Shown: positions 7,974 to 15,711 of the stretch, one piece after another
How positions within the stretch are numbered: the stretch's first letter is position 1
Layout: every line of letters begins with the position of its first letter
NCBI GenBank assembly: GCA_012839215.1
Contig: DUNV01000009.1
Location: 1 to 43,311, forward strand
Source of the DNA: Bacillota bacterium
GTDB lineage: Bacteria; Bacillota; Dethiobacteria; DTU022; UBA8154
DNA length: 43,311 bases
Direction of reading: 5' to 3'
The notes under the pieces: model-generated
What the model saw: only the letters and a program-made list of their open reading frames with translations
Databases searched by the model: none
What the model was told of the DNA's origin: nothing
Position numbers and translations under genes: made by a program

Positions 7974-9095
7974 TCAAATATAGTTGGACATATATTCAGC
8001 CACAAATTCTTCTAAATCTTTTCCCTGTTTTTTTAGTCCCGCTTTTACCTCTTCGACCTGGCGAAAAAGCCTTGGATCGTTTCTATCATTTAGGAAGCGG
8101 TAAAGGCCCAGCCTTCTCCCCAGGCTGAAGTTTTCCCTTTCCTCAGTGGGAAGGCTGAGATAGCTGTTGACAACGCCGATCATTTTTTCCATATCATCGG
8201 GGAGTTTTCCTTGTACCTCCTCCAGGAGGTTCAGAATGTGATCGCTGACAATTGAGCCGGTCCCATCGAAATTTTGCAAGAGCAATCTTTCCTCCATGGC
8301 CAGCCCATCATCATTCTGAACCTGAAACTCACCGCTGTCTATATATGTTTGTAGCGGGCCGCCCCTGCGGGCAGCAAGTGTGCGCATACGCACATAATGC
8401 GGATCGATACTTGAAAGAACCATGGCGGTATCCATGGCATGTTCCCGCCAATACTTCCTCCCGCCTAGACCCAGTAGAATATACTCGCAGAGGTTGAGAC
8501 CGGCTTCTTTTAGCATCAGGCCCGCCTTAATATGTTCCTCCGCTGTGACACCCTTGCTCATAAACTCCAGCAAGGGATCAAAGCCCGATTCCATGCCTGA
8601 ATGTACCCTGGTCAAGCCGGCGTCTTTCAAAATCTTTAGCTCTTCGACCGTGCGCCTGGCTATAGATTTTGTGCGGCCATAGGTTGTAATCCGCTCTACA
8701 GTGGGAAACTGCTCCTTGATATAGGAAATTACCTCAGCTAGTTCCTCGGGAGGCAGGATCATGCAGTCGGCATCCTGCAAAAAAACATTTTTGCCTCCCC
8801 TAAAAAGCCAGAAGGCAATCTGCAAAAGGTTGGGATCGTGATCATAGACCAGCTGTAAAACCTCGCGGGTTATCTCCTCTTTTCCCTGCTGAAATGCATA
8901 CATCCAAACTTTTTCTTCAGCCTCCTTGAGGCCAAGAATATCTTTTTTGATCTCCTCCACCGGCCGGCGGGAAAATTTCTTACCTTTATAAATGACGCAA
9001 AAAAGGCACTTGTTCCATGGGCAGTTGCGGGTAAGCCTCACGAACAAACTTTCAGCCTCGCTAGGGGGCCGGATTGGCCCTTGTTCAAAATTCAC
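7974..9095 (-). CDS. Radical SAM protein (COG1032-like)
   Basis: A 373-residue radical SAM enzyme of unknown reaction. The cluster-binding motif is near the N-terminus: Cys25, Cys30 and Cys33 (RNCPWNKCLFC), giving CX4CX2C instead of the usual CX3CX2C. Later features fit a TIM-barrel radical SAM core: VFLQDADCMILPPEEL near residue 104, ITTYGRTKS near 138, a RVHSGMESG strand near 165, and CEYILLGLGG near 205. There is no B12-binding domain. The start is GTG 9095 with GGTGGTGAAAG upstream. It is the first gene of the minus-strand run leading to csaB and is divergent from pcm. Confidence 0.85.
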   Translation of the reverse strand: MNFEQGPIRPPSEAESLFVRLTRNCPWNKCLFCVIYKGKKFSRRPVEEIKKDILGLKEAEEKVWMYAFQQGKEEITREVLQLVYDHDPNLLQIAFWLFRGGKNVFLQDADCMILPPEELAEVISYIKEQFPTVERITTYGRTKSIARRTVEELKILKDAGLTRVHSGMESGFDPLLEFMSKGVTAEEHIKAGLMLKEAGLNLCEYILLGLGGRKYWREHAMDTAMVLSSIDPHYVRMRTLAARRGGPLQTYIDSGEFQVQNDDGLAMEERLLLQNFDGTGSIVSDHILNLLEEVQGKLPDDMEKMIGVVNSYLSLPTEERENFSLGRRLGLYRFLNDRNDPRLFRQVEEVKAGLKKQGKDLEEFVAEYMSNYI

Positions 9096-9145
9096 TATCT
9101 TTCACCACCAAACTTTTTTGATGGAAGGGGGTGTTTCAATTAGAT

Positions 9146-9175
9146 TTGCCCTTCCCATCTTTTTCGTGCTATAAT
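9146..9175 (+). promoter_or_regulatory. Probable SigA promoter of pcm
   Basis: TTGCCC (9146-9151), an 18-bp spacer and a consensus TATAAT (9170-9175) end 21 bp before the pcm ATG. Confidence 0.55.
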
Positions 9176-9196
9176 CGCTAAAACAGGAGGAAAACC

Positions 9197-9841
9197 ATGG
9201 ATGAATCAAGATATTCATTGCTCCGTCAACAAATGATCAGCGAGCAACTAGAACCCAGAGGGATCGACAATTTGCAGCTACTAAGCGCTTTCCGCAAGGT
9301 GCCCCGCCATCTCTTTGTAACAGAAGAAAAACGCCACCTCGCCTACAATGACTATCCTCTTTCCATCGGCGAAAAGCAGACCATCTCCCAACCCTATATC
9401 GTCGCTCTGATGACGCAGTCCCTCCAGCCCCAGAGGCACGAAAAGGTATTGGAGATAGGAACGGGCTCCGGCTACCAGGCAGCCATTCTTGCCGAGCTGG
9501 TAAAACATGTTTATACCGTTGAACGGATTGAAAGACTTTCCCTGCGGGCCAAAAGAGTATTGGACGAGCTGGGGTACAACAACATCAGCTATAAAAGCGG
9601 CGATGGTGCAGCCGGCTGGCCGGAAAAAGGCCCTTTTGATAGCATCGTCGTAACTGCTGCCGCCGACAAAATTCCCACAATGCTACTCGAACAACTGCTC
9701 CCGGAAGGACGTATGGTTATCCCTGTCGGCAATCCGTTTTTACAAGATTTACTCCTCATTACCAAGGAAAAAGAAGGCACTGGCATCCAGCAGCAAAAAC
9801 TTTGCGGATGCCGTTTTGTCCCCCTTATTTCCTCAAACTAA
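9197..9841 (+). CDS. pcm: Protein-L-isoaspartate O-methyltransferase
   Basis: Pcm methylates L-isoaspartyl residues with SAM to start their repair in aged proteins. The 214-residue product shows the N-terminal family block VPRHLFV, then ISQPYIVALM near residue 63, motif I VLEIGTGSGYQAAIL near residues 83-97, the acidic VYTVERI, and VTAAADKIP near 152. ACAGGAGG is placed seven bases before the ATG. It is monocistronic and convergent with the COG2122 gene 12 bp away. Length and motifs are standard. Confidence 0.95.
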   Translation: MDESRYSLLRQQMISEQLEPRGIDNLQLLSAFRKVPRHLFVTEEKRHLAYNDYPLSIGEKQTISQPYIVALMTQSLQPQRHEKVLEIGTGSGYQAAILAELVKHVYTVERIERLSLRAKRVLDELGYNNISYKSGDGAAGWPEKGPFDSIVVTAAADKIPTMLLEQLLPEGRMVIPVGNPFLQDLLLITKEKEGTGIQQQKLCGCRFVPLISSN

Positions 9842-9853
9842 AACGATTTCCGG

Positions 9854-10606
9854 TTAAATTTCCTCTAGGTGCATGTCACCCCAAACCGCCATTTTATCAT
9901 CCTTGATGACCAGCACCCCTTCCACTCCGGGTAATTTTTTGGCAAAATCCACCGCATTTCCCAGATCAGCGGTCGATTGAACTAGATTGCCAGTGGCAGT
10001 GGCAATGGCATCGGCCAAAAGTGCATCCTTGGCCAATATTACTGCCGCGTCTGCCCGCCCATGGCTAAAGGATGGGCCCACCGTTCCCGAGGAAGTACAC
10101 AGCCCCCAAGGACCGCCCGGCTTCAAACGCACGGCCAGCTTACCGCTAAACAGCGAGCTGCCAGCATAGATACCCACTTTTACCCTATGCAGGCAAAAAA
10201 CAAACAAATCCCCGCCATTTTCCACGATAACCTGGGGATATTTTCTAAGCAACCAGACCCCCGCAAGCTGGGCAAAGGCACCAGCCACCGCAGCCATGGG
10301 TCCCACCCCGGCAATGTTTCCTGCCCGGACCATTAGGAGAACAATTGGAGGGGCCCCGGGACTGGCCAAACAGGGTTCAAAGGTTTCCCCAAAAAAAGGA
10401 AACTGGGCAATATATTCCTCCAGGAGGCGTCTTTGCCGCCAGACAAACGTTGCAAATTCATTCTGAAAATCTTTGCTTACGGGCTCTACCTCGGGGGTAT
10501 GGCCGCCCACTGCTACCCAAAGATCTGTTTCCCTGATTGCCATGGAAAAGGAGCTCATACCCTCAGGACAGAGCCCCCGGCGATAATTTCTTCGGGCGTG
10601 ATCCAT
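9854..10606 (-). CDS. UPF0280 (COG2122) protein of the homocysteine-synthesis set
   Basis: A 250-residue ApbE-like fold protein of the UPF0280/COG2122 family: YRRGLCPEGMSSF at the N-terminus, APPIVLLMVRAGN near 95, the glycine-rich GPMAAVAGAFAQLAG near 111, VIVENGGDLF near 135, and CTSSGTVGPSFSHGRADAA near 180. In methanogens this family is genetically linked to making homocysteine from aspartate semialdehyde at low sulfide; the chemistry is not settled. ATG 10606 lies one base beyond the stop of the ferredoxin gene, with GGAGG about 12 bases upstream inside that gene, so translation is probably coupled. Third gene of the set. Confidence 0.88.
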   Translation of the reverse strand: MDHARRNYRRGLCPEGMSSFSMAIRETDLWVAVGGHTPEVEPVSKDFQNEFATFVWRQRRLLEEYIAQFPFFGETFEPCLASPGAPPIVLLMVRAGNIAGVGPMAAVAGAFAQLAGVWLLRKYPQVIVENGGDLFVFCLHRVKVGIYAGSSLFSGKLAVRLKPGGPWGLCTSSGTVGPSFSHGRADAAVILAKDALLADAIATATGNLVQSTADLGNAVDFAKKLPGVEGVLVIKDDKMAVWGDMHLEEI

Positions 10607-10607
10607 C

Positions 10608-11012
10608 CTAGTAGCGGACCTCCATGGCCCGGGAAGGACAGGCAGTGATGCAATGTTCACAAATGATGCATTTTTCGCCATCAAAGTGGACCAGCATGGC
10701 GGGGCGTTCCATGACAAGGGCACCAGCCGGGCAGATCACGCTACAGGCACCACAATGGGTGCAGCGCTCTTCCACCCAAATGATTTCCTGTTCGAGGGGA
10801 AGGGTTTTTACTCCCCGGGAATGCAGAAAATCTAGCCCGGCCCGGAAATCATCCTTATCACCGCTGATCTCTGCTACAATGCGGCCCTCCATCTTAGGAT
10901 TAATATTTGCCTTCAGGATATTGACCATTAGATTGAAATCCTTGATTAGGGAATAGGTTAAAGGATGTTCCACCACAGATTCTGGGAAATACAGCACCAT
11001 TTTTTCTCTCAT
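10608..11012 (-). CDS. NIL domain plus 2[4Fe-4S] ferredoxin of the homocysteine-synthesis set
   Basis: This 134-residue protein combines an N-terminal NIL domain (about residues 3-75, a ligand-binding fold also found at the end of MetN) with a C-terminal ferredoxin holding two cluster motifs, CTHCGACSVICP and CIICEHCITACP. Proteins with this architecture are required, together with COG1900, for sulfide-dependent homocysteine formation in Methanosarcina; the ferredoxin part probably supplies electrons for reductive sulfur transfer. Its start overlaps the stop of the COG1900 gene by four bases (11009-11012), a sign of tight co-expression. Membership of the set is inferred from architecture and order. 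Confidence 0.92.
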   Translation of the reverse strand: MREKMVLYFPESVVEHPLTYSLIKDFNLMVNILKANINPKMEGRIVAEISGDKDDFRAGLDFLHSRGVKTLPLEQEIIWVEERCTHCGACSVICPAGALVMERPAMLVHFDGEKCIICEHCITACPSRAMEVRY

Positions 11013-12211
11013 AGAAGCTCCCCTCCAACGCTTCTTTTATAATCGACCCCTTCATTTGTCAGGGGAAGTGTAAAGACAGGTTCAGTGAGGAAAAACTCGC
11101 CTTTTTGGATCCATTCCTTCAGCGTTCCGGCAATCTGTCTGGCCCCGGCATAGCTCGAAAGGGAGGCCGTAGGGACAGTCTTATCCCCCAGGGTTATTCG
11201 CCCGCTGCGCAGCTGGGCAAAGCTGACCCTCTCCAGTACCTCGCCCAGCCCTTGGGGATAGGACTGGCTATAGTCCACGACAGGAACAAGAATGTCCTCA
11301 TCGGCTACCGCCGTATATTTTAAAATTTCCTCATCCAGGATAGGAATGGGAATTCCCAGTCCCACCATTAGCGAGGCACCATAACCAAGCAGGCTCACCC
11401 CCCGCAACCATTTCCGGGACATCTGCTTTAAATCGCCAATGACGGCCAGCGTCCCCGCCGGGGAAGTGGGAACTCCATTTTCGCCCCGGGGCGCTTCCGG
11501 AGAGTGTTGCGTTCCAAACCAACTGATGTAACCCACACCGCCCCCCAGGAAAATTTTTGTTCCCAGGCCAAGGGTACGGTAACAGGGGTCATTGAGCAGT
11601 GGGGAAAGCTGCCCTGACGTGCTGTAATTGGCGTTTCCCAGGTTAGGCTTGAGAATGCCCATATAGGTATAAAGCGTTCGCTCGGAAAGATTGACTCCCA
11701 CGTTATAATTCTGATAAGCGTTGCGTGTATTATAAAGAACGGCGTAAGGCATATCATCCAGTGTAACAGCCTTTTCATAACTTTTGCGCGGATAACAATC
11801 GGTGCCATAACTGGAGGCGTCCAGCAACACTTCTTTGCCCGCAACGAGATCCTCGATAACATGCCCGCCACCATAGCTAAAGTGGCCGGGATAGGACTTG
11901 TTGGCCGGATCTGTTTCCGGTATTTGTGTTGCCCCAAGATAGGCATCCACAGCAGCAATTCCCGCGTAGGCCTCCACCCCGTTAAGATAAATTTTGCTCA
12001 TGCGCATGCGTGGTTTGGGATGGCCCAGGTTTAAAAATGCGCCGGATGAACACATAGGTCCAAAGGTGCCCGTGGTCACTACATCGACATGGGATGCAGT
12101 CTCTTCTATTCCCCTTTCCTCAACCATAGAAATGACTTCTTCCGCAGTAACAACAACTGCTTTTCCGGCCCGGATTTTTTCGTTGATCTCCGCATATGTT
12201 CTTTTAATCAA
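11009..12211 (-). CDS. COG1900/DUF39 homocysteine biosynthesis protein (aspartate-semialdehyde sulfurtransferase type)
   Basis: Belongs to COG1900 (DUF39, HcyS-like), which makes homocysteine from aspartate semialdehyde and a sulfur source, bypassing homoserine acylation. The frame is open to 12547, but the family's usual start (IKRTYAEINEKIRAGKAVVV) follows a TTG at 12211 that has AAGGCAGGTG upstream. Starting there gives 400 residues and places conserved cysteines at 54 (GTFGPMCSSG) and 139 (YGTDCYP). Two cysteines are reported to matter in the archaeal homologue. An alternative ATG at 12277 lacks a ribosome site. The CBS domains seen in some homologues are absent. The ferredoxin gene overlaps the 3' end. 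Confidence 0.92.
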   Translation of the reverse strand: MIKRTYAEINEKIRAGKAVVVTAEEVISMVEERGIEETASHVDVVTTGTFGPMCSSGAFLNLGHPKPRMRMSKIYLNGVEAYAGIAAVDAYLGATQIPETDPANKSYPGHFSYGGGHVIEDLVAGKEVLLDASSYGTDCYPRKSYEKAVTLDDMPYAVLYNTRNAYQNYNVGVNLSERTLYTYMGILKPNLGNANYSTSGQLSPLLNDPCYRTLGLGTKIFLGGGVGYISWFGTQHSPEAPRGENGVPTSPAGTLAVIGDLKQMSRKWLRGVSLLGYGASLMVGLGIPIPILDEEILKYTAVADEDILVPVVDYSQSYPQGLGEVLERVSFAQLRSGRITLGDKTVPTASLSSYAGARQIAGTLKEWIQKGEFFLTEPVFTLPLTNEGVDYKRSVGGELL

Positions 12212-12358
12212 TTGGGGGCACCTGCCTTTCCGAAATTCCTGTCCCGGGGGACAAGGTTGCTTGTTCACGGAAAACATTTTTGCTATAGTGTTAAGTATAT
12301 CATATTGATAAAAGACTGGGAAGAGGAAAGCGCCGATCGCGGACTGCGGCGCCGCACA

Positions 12359-12454
12359 GGTGCAACACGGGGACGGTTCTCCTGTTGCATTTCCATTCTT
12401 TTTGAAAAAGGATTGATAAAAGATTGCAACAGGAGAACCGTCCCCATGTTGCAC
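12359..12454. repeat. 96-bp hairpin repeat, copy 1 (upstream of queT)
   Basis: Ends form a stem of about 31 bp: GGTGCAACACGGGGACGG at the left and its complement at the right, broken once by A instead of G near 12446. The arms enclose about 34 AT-rich bases that are themselves partly palindromic. It is 94/96 identical to 12967-13062 and in the same orientation. The ACGGGGACGGTTCTCC core resembles REP/MITE sequences seen widely in Clostridia. A separate short stem GCGCCG/CGGCGC (12330-12352) precedes it. Confidence 0.92.
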
Positions 12455-12482
12455 TCCCGTGTTGCCTAGAGAGGAGGCAAAA

Positions 12483-12959
12483 ATGGACAAAAAAAAACAG
12501 CACGGTAAGATCACTACTGTATTACATATAACGCGGGCGGGGATCATTGCAGCCCTTTATATAGCCGTTACCTTCCTGCTATCAGCCATTAGTTTTGGTC
12601 CCGTACAGGTAAGGATTGCTGAAGGACTGACATTGCTGCCCATTTTATTTCCCGAGGCAATCGTCGGGCTTTTTTTGGGATGTTTTCTGGCTAATCTTCT
12701 GGGCCCCTTCGGGGCGGCGGATATTGTTTTTGGCAGCCTGACCACGCTGCTGGCTGCCTACATAACCTATCGTTTCCGTCATAGAAGCGTCATTGCCTAT
12801 CTGAGCCCTATCGTCCTCAATGCTTTTTTAGTTAGCCTCTATCTGTATTTGCTTTTTTCTGTCCCCTACTGGCCGACGGTCCTAACCATTGGGGCCGGCC
12901 AAACCGTAGCAGTACTGGGACTCGGTCTCCCCCTTCTCCGCCTGCTGCGGAAACGATAA
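12483..12959 (+). CDS. queT: Queuosine-precursor transporter QueT family
   Basis: A 158-residue integral membrane protein of the QueT family (COG4708), the substrate-specific S component of an ECF-type transporter for a queuosine precursor. Recognised from IIAALYIAVTFLLSAISFGP, the conserved VQVRIAEGLTLLPILFPE, GLFLGCFLANLLGPFGAADI and the closing GLGLPLLRLLRKR; about five transmembrane helices. ATG 12483 has GAGGAGG upstream, and the frame's earlier ATG lies just after repeat copy 1. No ECF ATPase genes or preQ1 riboswitch were found nearby. The gene is bracketed by two copies of a 96-bp hairpin repeat. Confidence 0.9.
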   Translation: MDKKKQHGKITTVLHITRAGIIAALYIAVTFLLSAISFGPVQVRIAEGLTLLPILFPEAIVGLFLGCFLANLLGPFGAADIVFGSLTTLLAAYITYRFRHRSVIAYLSPIVLNAFLVSLYLYLLFSVPYWPTVLTIGAGQTVAVLGLGLPLLRLLRKR

Positions 12960-12966
12960 AGCGCTA

Positions 12967-13062
12967 GGTGCAACACGGGGACGGTTCTCCTGTTGCATTT
13001 CCATTCTTTTTGAAAAAGGATTGAAAAAAGATTGCAACAGGAGAACCGTCCCCGTGTTGCAC
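12967..13062. repeat. 96-bp hairpin repeat, copy 2 (downstream of queT)
   Basis: Same sequence and orientation as 12359-12454, with two base differences. Here the stem of about 31 bp is perfect. It fills nearly all of the space between the convergent queT and sipL-like genes, so its hairpin could double as a barrier to readthrough, though it has no U-run. Confidence 0.92.
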
Positions 13063-13072
13063 CCGTGATGTG

Positions 13073-14626
13073 TCAGTAAAATAGCGGGATTAATAGTTTG
13101 CTCCCGGCTGGCGGGGGGGATTCGTCGCCCAGGCTGTTGGCTTCTATGATGGTAGATGTTTTTACACCATACATCCGGGCAATTTTTAGGAGTGTATCGC
13201 CCTTACGGACTGCATAGATGACCAGGCTTGTTTCGGGAGGCACACGATAGGGTATCACCACGGGATATTCATTCATTTCCCAGGTCCGGGCCATGAGCTC
13301 CGCATGGGTAACCTGCAAGGTGGCTCCCTCCACCGGAGCAAATTCCGTTTTACCCGGATCGAAATAAACCATAGCGCTGTTGCCGGGCTTAAGGCCGGGT
13401 AGTTGCAGGGAACGATCAAAATTTTCCTCTATCTTGATCGCCAGCGGCCACTGGCTTTCCTCCTCCCCCTCTCCCCGCTCCCTTTCCGGTGCAGGAACAT
13501 AATAAATAGTCTTTTCCAAAACCCCGCTGGCGATGACAGCATTTTCCCTGATTTCAACCTGAAACTCCATCAGGCGGCAGGGGCCGGCAGTTATTTCCTG
13601 GGGATAGGGAAAGGTCAATCTTTGCACCAGTTCCAGCGGCTCCCGGACTACTCCCAGGGGCTTTTGTAGCAAAAGATACTCCTTCTTGACCTCGCCTTCC
13701 CGGATATCGGCAAGGACCTCCTGCTGGATCATATGGGTAACCCTTAGATAAATATCCAACGAGATCCTTTGCCGGGCCTTTTTGCCCAGCAAATCATGGG
13801 AAACATATTCCACCCGTGGGTAAAAAGCGGCTTCCGCCCCCTTTTTCAGCGGGAATGAAACCTGCTGCGAAAAAGGCAGCCTATCCTCCCGAAAGCCCCT
13901 TTCCTTACCGGCGACAAAGTAGACCATCACGGCCACCTCGCCTTTGATCAAAAAGCCCTCCTTGGTTTCCTCATGTGAAAAATCAGCCAGGCTGCAGGAT
14001 AGGGTTTTAATGTAGTTAAGTTGCTCCGGAAAATCCAATTCACTAGTCAGAATCTGGGAAACATCCCTTTCCCCCAGCAATTCCTCAGCAGAGATTACCT
14101 CCCGGGTAACCTGCTCGGGAAGAATATTTTTTGCGCCGACAGCAATTTCAAGTTGTTGTGGATCCGAAATTGCCAGCAATATTTCAACTTCCATCTGGAG
14201 CTGGTATAACCATTTGCCTTCTGCTTCCAGGGGTTCGGGGCTGTTTTCCAGAAATGTGATGCGCCCATGCCCGCTCACCGTCATTCCCGGCAGGGCACCC
14301 GGAACCCCAGCTTCCCTGAAGAAATCTTCTGTTTCCCATCCCACCTCCCTGGGCCCCACAGCAGAATAAAAAACGGCCCTTCCTTCCACCTTACCCTGGA
14401 TGAAAGCCTTATCCTTTTCCTCGATGCCCATTTCGAACAAGCTGACCCGTGCGCTTAGATCGCCCAGCGGAATGGGCCGATCATTATCCTTAGCCGGCCC
14501 TTCTTCAATAATTAAATCTTTTGTTAAAAAGAAACGTAGAACAGATTCCCCAACCAGTGAGGTAAAGTCAAGTCTGGTTGTCAAAAGTTCTGTTTTTCCC
14601 TCTTTTAAGGTTTTCCGTCCCATCAT
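13073..14626 (-). CDS. SipL-like spore coat morphogenetic protein (DUF3794 repeats plus LysM)
   Basis: 517 residues made of repeated DUF3794-type modules (about residues 1-150, 160-300 and 310-440), each with a VxGxVEGRAVFY-like or IKGEVAVMVYF-like core. A C-terminal LysM domain follows (VIYAVRKGDTLLKIARMYGV ... LLIPLFY). This architecture is that of SipL of Clostridioides difficile, which binds SpoIVA during coat assembly and is the functional counterpart of Bacillus SpoVID. ATG 14626 is chosen for GAGGAGGG five bases upstream; the frame extends a few codons further to a TTG. Strong support for a sporulating organism. Other DUF3794-LysM proteins exist, so SipL is the best but not the only reading. 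Confidence 0.85.
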   Translation of the reverse strand: MMGRKTLKEGKTELLTTRLDFTSLVGESVLRFFLTKDLIIEEGPAKDNDRPIPLGDLSARVSLFEMGIEEKDKAFIQGKVEGRAVFYSAVGPREVGWETEDFFREAGVPGALPGMTVSGHGRITFLENSPEPLEAEGKWLYQLQMEVEILLAISDPQQLEIAVGAKNILPEQVTREVISAEELLGERDVSQILTSELDFPEQLNYIKTLSCSLADFSHEETKEGFLIKGEVAVMVYFVAGKERGFREDRLPFSQQVSFPLKKGAEAAFYPRVEYVSHDLLGKKARQRISLDIYLRVTHMIQQEVLADIREGEVKKEYLLLQKPLGVVREPLELVQRLTFPYPQEITAGPCRLMEFQVEIRENAVIASGVLEKTIYYVPAPERERGEGEEESQWPLAIKIEENFDRSLQLPGLKPGNSAMVYFDPGKTEFAPVEGATLQVTHAELMARTWEMNEYPVVIPYRVPPETSLVIYAVRKGDTLLKIARMYGVKTSTIIEANSLGDESPPPAGSKLLIPLFY

Positions 14627-14711
14627 CTCATCCCTCCTCAATCACGGCATGTGCCTTCACGTACTATAGTTATTAGAGAAGTGACGAAGATATGACACGG
14701 CAAAAAGTCCC

Positions 14712-14757
14712 AAAAAAATATATTCCCGTATTTTCAATTTTAGAAAATACGGGAATA
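14712..14757 (-). terminator. Rho-independent terminator after veg
   Basis: A perfect 15-bp stem, TATTCCCGTATTTTC (14721-14735) with its complement (14743-14757), and a 7-base loop. On the minus strand it is followed by a T-rich run ending in seven Ts. It lies 26 bp after the veg stop. Confidence 0.85.
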
Positions 14758-14783
14758 GAAAACAAACAAAGATGATAACAATG

Positions 14784-15059
14784 TTATTTTTCGGCGCAAA
14801 GAGCAATCATTCTGTTATCACCGCCGCAAAGACTAAGCTCAACGGTTTCAGTGAGTACATCGGCATAGCTAAATGAATATCTTTGATGGTAGTTTTCCTC
14901 GTTAACCAGAACTACAAAAATAGAAGGGTATGTGCTTTCCAGAACCCCTACTTTTTCATAGGACTTCCGACGCCCCCTGTTTGCCCGCAGTTTGATCTTT
15001 TTCCCTACATGAGTTTCCAATTCTTTGCGGATCTGCAACAGGGTGTTTTTTGCGACCAT
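14784..15059 (-). CDS. veg: Veg family protein
   Basis: The 91-residue protein matches the Veg family (DUF1021) of Firmicutes: LLQIRKELETHVGKKIKLRANRGRRK in the N-terminal half, then VLESTYPSIFVVLV and a YSFSYADVLT closing segment. Veg is a small SH3-like protein found next to rsmA in Bacillus, where it affects biofilm gene control and germination; its molecular activity is unknown. ATG 15059 follows AGGTGATG. A strong terminator lies right after it. Here a ykuK-like gene separates it from rsmA. Confidence 0.93.
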   Translation of the reverse strand: MVAKNTLLQIRKELETHVGKKIKLRANRGRRKSYEKVGVLESTYPSIFVVLVNEENYHQRYSFSYADVLTETVELSLCGGDNRMIALCAEK

Positions 15060-15189
15060 CGTAGCATCACCTCAAAGAAATTTTAACATAAATACGCTAT
15101 TTTGTCAAGAGAACCGGGGATTTTAACAGTTATTAGGGCCAATGTCAAGGATTTTTCTTATTTTTACGCTTTTTATCCATTTACCTTGC

Positions 15190-15666
15190 TCATTTTGTAT
15201 ATTTGTCAGCGACCTTGCTAGCACCATATGAGTCAGGCTTAATCCGGGCATCATAGCCACTGCCAGCCACCATGCCCACCATTTCCCGGATTAGTTCCCG
15301 GGTATCGCCGCGGGTGCCCACGTCCATGTGTATCTCCACATTCAGATGGGAAAACCCGTTTTCTGATAACAGTGAAGAAAACCGCCCGGCAATATCGAGG
15401 CTGAGGGATGTTTCATAAAAGATCCTTTGTCTCATGCTTTGTAAAAAGCGCTGTTTTTCGCTCCGGTAAAAATAGCGCCCCCCTTTCCCAACTCGGTGGA
15501 TGATGATAGCAGTAACAAAGTTTACCTCGGCCCCATAATGGGGCTGAGAGTCTGTCCCGATGATTAGCTTGTACTGTTCCCCGGGTTGTTCCCCGACGTA
15601 AGTTATGATCTCCTTGAACGTTTCCTCCAGCGTCATCTTCCCACGAGTAGGGCTTGTAAAAATCAT
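15190..15666 (-). CDS. YkuK-like ribonuclease H-like protein (DUF458)
   Basis: 158 residues of the DUF458/YkuK family, with an RNase H-like fold: LIIGTDSQPHYG near residue 38 with the first acidic residue, VTAIIIHRVGKGGRYFY near 52, and a late VEIHMDVGTRGDTREL near 107 that includes two more acidic residues. The family role is unknown; it is common in spore formers. AAAGAAGG precedes the ATG. It lies between rsmA and veg on the minus strand and may share their transcript. Confidence 0.85.
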   Translation of the reverse strand: MIFTSPTRGKMTLEETFKEIITYVGEQPGEQYKLIIGTDSQPHYGAEVNFVTAIIIHRVGKGGRYFYRSEKQRFLQSMRQRIFYETSLSLDIAGRFSSLLSENGFSHLNVEIHMDVGTRGDTRELIREMVGMVAGSGYDARIKPDSYGASKVADKYTK

Positions 15667-15711
15667 TAAATGACCTTCTTTCCATTTATTCCTACACGGG
15701 TCGACATAATC

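Noticed and set aside
12211-12483. preQ1 riboswitch expected upstream of queT
   Set aside because: Neither preQ1-I nor preQ1-II core sequence was seen; the space is taken by the 96-bp hairpin repeat.
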